From contig OY821519.1 in the NCBI GenBank assembly GCA_963682025.1, positions 97,677,585 to 97,741,584 of the forward strand: 64,000 bases of DNA, given 5' to 3'. Position 1 is the stretch's first letter. Every line of letters starts with the position of its first letter. Positions 55,446-64,000 of this stretch are shown here, in pieces. The notes beneath the pieces were generated by a model, which had not been told where the DNA came from, searched no databases, and saw nothing but the letters and a program-made list of their open reading frames with translations. Made by a program: the position numbers and the translations under genes. The DNA is from Cordilura impudica (lineage: Eukaryota; Arthropoda; Insecta; Diptera; Scathophagidae).

Positions 55446-55860
55446 ATAGTAAAAAAAATTTATTTTCCAAATATGGCAATATTTTAACAAAAAAAATTGA
55501 GAGAGCTTTTTCGCAATGAAGGTTAGGGCGAGCTATTTAATTTGCAAAAACTTTAAAGTAAACGAGAGGTTATATCATATAACCGGAAACGCATGCATAT
55601 AGGCAAATAAGAAAACAATCTTTCCTCATTGGAGCGCGAATTACTGAGAGAAAGCTTTATAGACCAATTCTTGAAATAAACAAAAATCATCTGTTAAGCG
55701 GATCAACCCAAAGAATTTGCTGAAATAATTTGGTATTAAATTTAACAAATTGTTTACTTTTTCAAATATATTGTTTACATTTATTATCAATACTCAAACC
55801 AAGGTGGAGGGTATCAAAGATTTGGCACAACCGAATATAACACTCTTACTTGTTTTATTT

Positions 55861-56772
55861 TAGCGCTTTTCGATTTTGTCGATTTTAGGTTTTGGCGATT
55901 TTTGATTTCGAAGATTTTATTTGAGGCGATTTTCGTTTTCGGAGATTTTCGGTTTGCGATTTTTGAATTTGCCGATTCCGCCCATATTGTCCACGACAAT
56001 TCACATTGGTAATTAATGTACTTGTCAAAAGTTTCAACACTTTCGATTTCATAGTGCGTCATATTTTTTATGTATGGGTGGAGCCACGCCCACTAATCCT
56101 ATCCCGTCCATTTTTTATCTGACTACTCATATTGGTATATGATGGATTCGTTTAAATTTCCAAGACTTTGCCTTTTATAGTACTCCAGTTACATGATATT
56201 ATATATTTACTTTATATGGGCGGTGCCACGCCCACTGCTCTGATCATACCCATTATGGGCTCACTCAAAGTCCAAATGCTCTCACTATTACAGTATAGCG
56301 GATCAAGAATATACACGTTTTATGGGTTCCAGGTTATTTTTTGTATTATTGCAAATGGTATGATAAACTTCTATGTACCCTCTGCACACTGGTTTGGAGG
56401 GTATAAATATTATCTGCGGTAAAAATTACGCTGTACAACAATAAAAAAAAAATTAGAGTTCCGTAGGGTTGCATGTTTTCGAAGTCACTGAAATCGAATC
56501 TAAGGTCAATGTTTTCGGGTCACTCCAGGTTTATGTCGGTAATATATATGGCCTATTACTTTTTCGAGACGAACACTTTTTTTCTTTGGGACCTATCCCT
56601 TCCGGATAGAAAAAGTGTTTTTTTTTTTTTAGTTTAGCTAAATAGAATGTTTTTTTTTATATTTTTATTATATTTCTATTATATTTCAATATTAACTCTC
56701 TCCGACCCTCCCTACTGATTTACTTAACTATAGGGGCTTATGAATGGACCCACCTGTAGCACAAAACTAATG
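55861..56772. other. GATTTT short repeat and family-2-like end, no gene
   Basis: 55865-55980 repeats a GATTTTCGNTTTCGG-like unit about every 20 bp. At 56060-56240 there are GGGTGGAGCCACGCCCACTA and GGGCGGTGCCACGCCCACTG blocks. 56378-56405 reads ACCCTCTGCACACTGGTTTG then GAGGGTATAAAT, a family 2 terminus. No coding region supported. Confidence 0.5.
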
Positions 56773-57121
56773 CCGTTTTCTTTTCTGACAAAAAAAGTCG
56801 CCCTTTTTTGCCCTTTTCTGGAAAAGTGTATTTTTTTAAATATTCTGAATTAAGAGCAACCTTATATTATATATCAATCGAAAGGTCTCCGTGCTGTTTT
56901 CATAAAAATTTTGATTATTATCCTCTTGGGGAAATATTCTCATACTACGACCTGAAAGAAGTCAGTGGCTGGAATTTTTTGTGATTTACGAGGGCTCGAC
57001 TTTGAGACCTTTCGATTGATGTATAAGATAAGGTTACTCTTAATTCCGAATATATAAAAAAATACACTTTTCGAAAAAAGGGCAAAAAAAGGGCGACATT
57101 TTTTGTCAGAAAAGAAAACGG
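56773..57121. repeat. foldback repeat with ~117-bp arms
   Basis: 56773-56889 and 57004-57121 are inverted copies (CCGTTTTCTTTTCTGACAAA outermost on both strands, CATCAATCGAAAGGTCTC innermost) with about 90% agreement. The loop is about 114 bp. Target duplication not evident. Confidence 0.75.
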
Positions 57122-57835
57122 TATAACTTCAGATACGAAGGCATTTAAAATCGTTATGAAACCCTAGGTAATTTCCACACTGTTGTGCAGTGTTATTTCT
57201 CTAAGGAGCATTTTTATGACCTTAAAAATATTTTTCACTTCGGATACATTTTTCCAGTAGGCTGGTACTCTTCACAAGTAAAAAAAAAAACACCAAAGAA
57301 AATATTAAGAAAATTTCTGTTTTATAACCTCATTTTTTGGATAAAATCAATTTCAGCAGCCCCGTATCGGCATTAAAAAAATCTGAAAGTATTCCAAAAA
57401 ATGTTTACGTGTTGCAGAAAATATTCTGAACATATCGGATAAACAGATATTTTAATAAGCATTTGGAAATGGTGTAGATTTTTAAATTTCACAATTACAG
57501 AATACAAAAAAATAACGTAAATTGTTGTTTTTATACTTGTTTTCCCTTTTCCCCAAAAAATATTGTGTAAGTGTTAACTTTTACACCAATATACCACATA
57601 TGTACAATGTACATATAACAGTAAGTATATAAAATTGTGGTAAGTATTGGAAAGTTTAAACAATGAAACACAGTTACTGCCGCAATTGAAATCATTAAAA
57701 ATTGTTTATGGCAGAAATAGTCATGCAAGTCTTTAATACTTAGAAGAACTAACTGATCCCGTTGAACTTCATTTCGCCCTAGCCTACATTCTCAAACAAA
57801 TTGTTTTATGAGTGAATTGAAAATATTCAGTGCAT
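57122..57835. other. AT-rich spacer, no gene seen
   Basis: No supported feature. Confidence 0.35.
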
Positions 57836-58583
57836 ATATCTGTGGTTTTCTAGAATAACCGCGTATGTCATAAAACCAAAATCTTCAGGGGAGCCAGAAA
57901 CGTTATATTTGAAATTATGGGCTCGATATAAAGATTTTAGAGCTTTTTATTTAACAGTCATGTAGATATGGGCAACAAATACTTTATATAACATATAGAT
58001 CCTAGAGAAAGACGAAAAAACAATATGTAAATTACACTTAAAGTGTGTGTAGATAAAACAACTTATGTCGACAAACGTCGTTTTCTTTGAAAAAGAAAAC
58101 TACCAATGCAACCACCCATGTAGACATAAGTTGTTGTTGCTTGAAAAATGGATTTTTTTGTTCGCCAACAAAAAGTTAACGGGGCTTAGGATGAGAATAT
58201 AACAACGTCTCAAGAATAATAGTGACAAAAAATAACAGAAATAAATACACAAGTTTTTACAAGTGGTTATAAATTGAAAACTAATCAAAAATTATTTTGC
58301 ATTTTTTTTTCATTAATAACAACTTATGTCGCTATGTGTCGTTTTCTGAGAAAATAATTTGTCAGCGATCAAACATAGGTTGACATACCTCGTTAGTGCT
58401 GCAAATTAATTTAATAAACATTTAAGTTACATCGTTATATAAAGAAAGAACTCAGAAATGGTCAATATTTAAAAAAAAAAAATTAACACATGTAAAGAGC
58501 GTTAAAAATTAATATATTTGGCATCGTTAACTCAAAACTGACAAAAATGGACATACGCGGTTATTCCAGAAAACCACAGATAT
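57836..58583. mobile_element. MITE, unoccupied paralogue of the RAG1-like target
   Basis: 748 bp with inverted ends ATATCTGTGGTTTTCTAGAA and ATATCTGTGGTTTTCTGGAA, each followed inward by TAACCGCGTATGTC. Body contains AAACAACTTATGTCGACA-like motifs. Near 58388, read on the minus strand, it has GCACTAACGAGGTATGTC. This is uninterrupted exactly where the copy at 21857-25740 holds the RAG1-like element. Confidence 0.8.
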
Positions 58584-58685
58584 TTAAACAACAATATTGC
58601 TAAAAGTTAATTCTACGCCTTCATTTTCTTCTAAGGCGACTCAATTGAATTGAATTTGCATTGCGGCACCACCACCTACTAGAGC

Positions 58686-59755
58686 CGTCTGCGGAAAATT
58701 TCCCGAAAACAATTTCCCGAAAACAATTTCTTAAATACAATTGACCGAAAACAATTGCCCGAAAAAACAATTCCCCGAAAACAATTTCCCGAAATTACAA
58801 TTTCCCGAAAACAATTTCCCGAAAACAATTTCCCGAAACTACAATTTCCCGAAATCACAATTTCCCGAAATTACGATTTCCCGAAAAAAAATTTCCCGGA
58901 ATTACAATTTCCCTATTTTTAGTTTACAACTTCCCATATATTCTTCATTTCCCCCATAAAAAAAACTTGCTGCATACGATTTCTTGAAAAAACAATTTCC
59001 CGAGTATACGACTTCTCGAAAAAACAATTCCCCCACCCCGAACCACGCCCTTCCTCTTCCACCCTCCCTCGTCATCCAGACCTATTTATTGGAGTGTCAT
59101 ACGCTTATTTTTTCATTGTGACTTTGAACACTTCGTTATTCAGACTTCCCGAGGGATAACGCTCATTCCATCACATCATGCCCATGCAGTAGCTGCTACG
59201 GAATCGTTACCATCTTGCATAGCGAAGTTTTTCAGTTATTTGGGTTGTAATACTCAGTTACTATGCCACTCGAATTCCTGGATAGCGAAAAAATTAAACC
59301 GAGGTTGCTTCTGAATGGTTTCTTGTATCATGACGACGGTCAGTCCGTTGATAGCGTTTATTGGCGTTGTATCCTTTATCGAGGAAAACAGTGTACCGGT
59401 AGGGTCATAACAATCACAGTGCCGAAGCGGCTTTCGTTGCTAAAGAAAAAATCGTTAATGAGCTGAAAGATCTTGCCCGGACCACTACATCAAGTGGTCA
59501 TGAACTGATTGCTCGCGCTTCGGCCGGAATTTCTGATGATATTGTTTCGGAAATGCCATCAACAAGCTCTTTGAAGAAATAATAATTTCGGGAAATTGTA
59601 GTTTCGGGAAATTGTGTTCGGGAAATTGTATTTCGGGAAATTGTAATTTAGGGAAATTGTAGTTTCGGGAAATTGTGTTCGGGAAATTGTATTTCGGGAA
59701 ATTGTTGTCGGGAAATTCTTTTCGGGAAATTGTTTTCACGAAATTTTCCGCAAAT
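58686..59755 (+). mobile_element. MULE-like element, copy B, with FLYWCH remnant
   Basis: 1070 bp flanked by TACTAGAGC (58677-58685) and CACTAGAGC (59756-59764), a 9-bp duplication with one mismatch. The left array (58691-58915, about a dozen TTTCCCGAAA motifs) is inverted relative to the right array (59583-59750). Inside is a 5' coding remnant of a FLYWCH protein. Copy A (10202-10945) is an internally deleted relative in the opposite orientation. Confidence 0.85.
59263..59583 (+). pseudogene. FLYWCH zinc-finger N-terminal remnant
   Basis: Starts MPLEFLDSEKIKPRLLLNGF, then LYHDDG..SVYWRCILYRGK and QCTGRV, the FLYWCH signature (F, L, Y, W, C, C). The closing His pair is in another frame after one shift near 59400 (HNNHSAEAAFVAKEKIVNEL). 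That frame continues KDLARTTTSSGHELIARASA, GISDDIVSEMPSTSSLKK and a stop at 59581-59583. FLYWCH fingers bind DNA and are commonly linked to MULE transposases. No transposase core follows, so this is either a captured or a truncated transposon N-terminus. Confidence 0.75.
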
Positions 59756-59989
59756 CACTAGAGCAGCTTTCTCACGCAATCGTCTGATTGGTATTTAATT
59801 TAAATTCTGTTGTCACCTTCCGGAAACACACCTAACTTTACGCTCTTCTCGCGACCTTAATAACATATGAAGTGTATATGAAGTCAGTTGGTCGAATGAT
59901 TTGACTGTGATATGGTGTCAAAGACATAAATTTTAAATATTCGCGAATTTTTTTACCAGAATATTTTAGTAAGAAAATGTCGAGTTCTG

Positions 59990-60715
59990 AACTGAATATG
60001 AGTCATTTGCGGGAACTTTTGATTTAGTTTTTCAATTTGAAAAAATGCAGTTCAGGCTTATCGATAGCTTGTAGAAACATGTAGTAAGGCTGATTTAAGT
60101 GAGAGATGTTGTCGTGAGAGCTTTAAAAAGCTTAAGAAAGGTGCATATGAAATTGAAGTCGAGGACGCAGTGGTAGGTAAAAGTGTACGAAGACGCGGAA
60201 TTGAAAGCATTATTCGATCAAGATTCTTGCCAGATTTAAGAAGATCTTGCACTTATTAGGAGTGAATCACAATGTAATTTATCATGGTGTAAAATCATTG
60301 GGAATGATGCACAAAAGAAGAAAATTGAGTTTCATATGATCTGACAGATATTTAACGATTCAACATTTACAGCTAAGCCAAATATTAATGAAAAAAAACT
60401 CTTTAGTGGGATCAAACACTCAAGGAAAAAAGATGCCCAATATTACTCCAGGTACGACAAATTTATTCTTTATCGTGACATTGCTCGTCCAAATCTATTT
60501 GGAAAAACTCAATTGGGAAGTTTCACCAGATATTGTTTCTTCCTATTTCAACGTTGTTCGATCGATTACACATGGCCTGTCTGGTCTGATTTGTGGATAG
60601 CTTACAAAGATAAACCATTCTTCCGAGGCGGTATCTGTATACTGCGAGAAAGATTGAAAAAAGTTGCGGCAAGCGATGGACAATACATCGGAAAACACAT
60701 AAGGTTCTGTTATTT
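59990..60715 (+). pseudogene. mariner transposase remnant with internal deletion
   Basis: N-terminal block SHLRELLI..FFNLKKCSSG near 60000, ERCCRESFKKLKKGAYEIEV near 60110, then broken frames. The catalytic Asp segment is mostly lost. The C-terminus is clear: YLEKLNWEVSPDIVSSYFNV (60500-60560), RSITHGLSGLICG, then DLWIAYKDKPFFRGGICILR and ERLKKVAASDGQYIG to 60700. Several stops. Confidence 0.75.
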
Positions 60716-61009
60716 CACAAAAACTGTCCAAATTTTAGATATAAAATGGAGGAAACTTCTTTGTACAATTGATATAAAGTTTAGAATTTAAGGAATTCAT
60801 TTTATATTAAGTATTTTATATTTTATAGAAATCGTTTCGCTGTCTTTTTATTAGACCGTTCGTCAGACAATATACGAACAAAATGATATGAGTCTGAAAG
60901 TAGAGAAAAATTTGATTAAAACACTTATACCTGTCCTATGATTTCGCTATCGATGTCAAATTAAATAATTGAAAACTTTCCCTGTATTTTTGGTTTCCAT
61001 ATTTTATTG
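60716..61009. other. AT-rich spacer
   Basis: No gene seen; probably holds the mariner 3' end. Confidence 0.35.
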
Positions 61010-64000
61010 GAGGGTATAACACTCCAGTGTGCAGAGGGTATATATAAGATTGTCATTCCGTTTGTAATAATTAGAAAAAAAATTTTGGACCGTCCGTCTG
61101 TGGAAATCATGATGACGGCATCAATCGGGCAGCTAGGGTGCTCGTTGATATAAAAAATGATTCACTGACATCCTGAAAAGTTTGCTATTTAAAATCGTCC
61201 AAATCGGTCGATTAGGGCCCGAGATTTGAATGAAGAACTAAAAAAAGTCTTGAAAAAATATAATTTTCTATGTTGTTCTTGTAACGATCACGCCCTCAAT
61301 AGTGCAGCTACAGTGATCATTTTTAGTGGGAAGATTTCTATTTCAAAAATCATTAAAATTGGTGGAACAGGTCCAGGGAAATCTCTGAAAAAGTAAAAAA
61401 AATGGCATATATGATGTTTCTATATTGTTCTTGTTGTTATTCTAAATGTTGTGTTGTTGTCATAGATGGACTTGTTGTTTTTATGGTCGTTGTGGTAATA
61501 ATATAATAAAAACTAACCTTTTGTACATTTTTTTACTAACTCTGGTAGAAATATTTAAAAGTTTCCATTGTTTTGGCATCACTAAAAAAATTTGTTAGAT
61601 CATTTCTGTTATTACTACGAGCCTGCCTGCAAAATTTCAGATCGAATGGGTCACGGGAAAGGGGTTAAAATTTTTTCGACAAGCAGACACTACGAGTTAA
61701 TATAAAGGGAGTAAAAATTCACCAACATCTAAAGCAAATAATGCTAAAAAAATTTTATGTATTAATTTATTTAAAGAGAAAAACTCAAAAATAACGTTTG
61801 ATGTTGTATTTTTTGTGTGTAATCTTTACATACACATATAATAATACAAATAATATACATATATTATATATATGTATATCCATAATAACTGCATGTTAGA
61901 AATAAATTGGTATATTATTTTATTTCCATAAAATTCTGCAATATTTTGTTGTGGGGAAAATACATTTCTTTTGCATTAACAGAGTGTCACTTCATTTTGC
62001 TCAGCGTGACTATGCCGCAGTAGATGGCGCCACAATTTTTGTTCTAATTAGCTTTGCAATAGTTATTTCTATTTTAACATGAATGTCAATATTTTCAACT
62101 AGATATCATACAGAACAATGTTAAGAGTATACACGGGCTGGTCTTTTATTTCATACGTTTTTTCATTATTCTTTTACAAATATGAACATAAGTTTGGCAT
62201 ATTAACTTTTTGTTGTCTTTACAAAATAGAGTTACCGAGTTCATCAATGAGTTTTTGCTTTCAAAACAGTTCTACATAGTTATATAGAATTATTATTCTG
62301 CTTAACCTACAAAATATCTGATTGCGATTACATCTAATTTTTAAAAATTGTTTATAATTACTAAAGCATTATTATTCACATAAATACAAAATTGCACTTT
62401 TTAAATTTTCCATTCAAATTCAAGAAAATATCAATTCTAAAAACTGGAATTAAAAATTTCCAATTATAAATTACAATTAATTGAATTTCAGAAAATCATA
62501 TCAAAACGTCGAAAATTATAATTTTAAATTAGAAGACATCAATTGCATCTTTAATATATAAATTTTATTCGTTAAACAAAAATTGAAATTCCAAAAAAAA
62601 AACACCAAATATGTTTACATTTAAAAAATTTTTACATTAAAAAAAAAATATTTACATTCAGGGGAAATTAATAGCTTTTCAATACCGCGATTCAGTAACT
62701 TCTTTTAACGATAGTCGAATCGTTAAAAAAAAAGAAAATAACAACATTATCAGTAAAATTTTTAAACGATATTCGCTATTGTTAAAGTCAGCTGTTGTTG
62801 TTATCTAAACGACAACCATTTTTGTTTTGTTTATTCAATCGATAAAAACTTAAATTTTTAGGTTGAAATGTCGTCATACATAAATAAAAATCATAAAATA
62901 GTGAAAATATTTTGCTTTATTAAAAAAACTTTTTTATATAAATAAAACAATTAAATAGCATATTCAATTCATTATTTCATTTTCAAATAAATAAACAGAA
63001 ATATTATTAAAAAAATAAAGATATTAAACTCGAAGTAATTTGTTTTTTTCTATTCTTCTTGGTGTTTTTCGCTTATTATGACAGAGATGCCACTCGTTTA
63101 CAATTTAAATAAATGGAAAAATAGATTTGTCGACTGTCGTTAAGATGTATGTACTTAGTGAATCACTTAATCCTTAGTGCAAACAACAATAGCTGTCGAT
63201 ATATTTTGCGATTGTCGGATCGTTGAAATTTACAGAATCGCACTACAGAAAACATTAATTTAAATTCAATGAATTTTAGAAAACATCAGATGATATTTAA
63301 GATTTGCGAACATAAAAACTGTTACATAAATAAACGCAATTTGATGAGAATGTTATTTATATGTATATAAATTTTCACAATTTTTTTTGGATGAAAATTT
63401 GAAGTTTTCCAGAAAATAAAGATAACAAATTATTTTATTTAAAATGTTTGGGACATTTGTTTTTTTTGCGTTTGGCATCCCTTATTTGAATATTTATTAT
63501 TATAAATTTATTCTCTATGTTTTCCAAATATGGCAATATTTTAATAAAAAAGTTGAGAGAGTTTTTTTGTTTATTATTTTGTTAATCCAACCGACCTATA
63601 TGGCCGCAATGAAGAAATATTTGGCCAGTTAAAAGAAACTATACAGCCATCTCCAATTAGCACGATTTAATGCATATAGCCACCCTACACAATCATTACC
63701 TTTGCAATGGAGGTTAGGGCGAGCTATTTAATTAGCAAAAACTAAATTAAACGAGAAGTTATGTCATATAACCGGAAACGCATGCATATAGGTATATAAC
63801 CTAAATGCATGCCAATCAGCAACCACGATGACCAAAAAGCAAACACCGAAATAAATCCGAAATAATAGAAGAGACGAAAACCAACCCAAAGAATTTGCTG
63901 AAATAATTTGGTATTAAGTTTATCAAATTGTTTACTTTTTCATTTACATTTATTATCAAGACTCAAACCGAGGTGGAGCGTATCAAAGATTCGGCACAGC
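61010..64000 (+). mobile_element. INE-1-like family 2, copy 3 (runs off the window)
   Basis: Starts TTGGAGGGTATAACACTCCA and GTGTGCAGAGGGTATATATA. It runs in the same order as 51150-55860 and is the reverse of 29688-32741 over almost 3 kb. The window stops inside the final hairpin (GATTCGGCACAGC). No gene inside. Confidence 0.7.

Larger units (their letters stand above)
51150..55860 (+). mobile_element. INE-1-like family 2, copy 2, with insertions
   Basis: Starts TATACCCTCCACCCCATTGC near 51158 and ends GGTGGAGGGTATCAAAGATT, degraded hairpin TTGGCACAACCGAA, then ACACTCTTACTTGTTTT near 55856. Order of blocks agrees with 61010-64000. It is lengthened to 4.7 kb by a MITE (52182-52607), a TA microsatellite, an inverted duplication with a Helitron (53690-54515) and another insertion (about 54797-55445). 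Confidence 0.65.

Noticed and set aside
55072..55446. 124-codon hydrophobic frame
   Set aside because: Lies in an unclassified insertion, has low complexity (Ile/Leu/Asn), and no homology or signal layout that supports a gene.

Overview
The window looks like repeat-dense intergenic or heterochromatin-like DNA from a dipteran, most likely a higher (calyptrate-type) fly. This is inferred from the strongly AT-rich base composition, INE-1/DINE-1-like repeats (CTATACCACTATGTGG and TATACCCTCCACC ends with CCGT/CTGT runs), and fly-type mariner, Penelope, Helitron and Gypsy relatives. Almost everything is transposon. Only one plausible host gene (41243-41491, a small secreted basic peptide) and one possible terminal exon (47107-47353) are visible.

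Layout. 1-5 kb: a non-autonomous Helitron sits at the end of a decayed RAG1/Transib-like transposase, followed by a ~120-bp tandem array and a mariner with one frameshift. 5-11 kb: a decayed Penelope-like element, two Helitron derivatives lying end to end, and a Mutator-like (MULE) element with 9-bp target duplications whose ends are arrays of a TTTCCCGAAA motif. 11.2-18.8 kb: a complete young Gypsy LTR retrotransposon on the minus strand with apparently identical 1055-bp LTRs. 20-27 kb: mariner and Tc1 fragments, then the most notable object: a 3254-bp RAG1-like (Transib) transposon (21969-25222) inserted into a MITE and followed by a degenerate satellite. 27-39 kb: INE-1-like families, foldback elements and decayed mariners. 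39-50 kb: a short tandem array, Helitron copies, the putative secreted-peptide gene, a hAT (ZBED5-like) element with an 8-bp duplication, and a non-LTR endonuclease fragment. 51-64 kb: two more copies of a ~3-kb INE-1-like repeat, the empty-site MITE, a second MULE carrying a FLYWCH zinc finger, and another mariner.

The main result is the RAG1-like element. Both ends begin CACAGTGGCGCC. CACAGTG is the consensus heptamer of the vertebrate V(D)J recombination signal. It is followed after 22 and 23 bases by GCAAAAATC, a nonamer-like motif. The element is flanked by a 5-bp duplication (CGATG/CGACG), and a paralogous MITE at 57836-58583 preserves the unoccupied target site. The transposase lies on the minus strand and carries two amber stops and two frameshifts, so this copy is dead, but family structure, ends and target site can all be read.

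Many elements are nested, which gives relative ages: Transib in MITE, hAT in INE-1-like repeat, foldback hAT-MITE in INE-1-like repeat, foldback in mariner, and Helitron in RAG1-like copy 1. All identifications are by eye from motifs and translated similarity; no database search was run.
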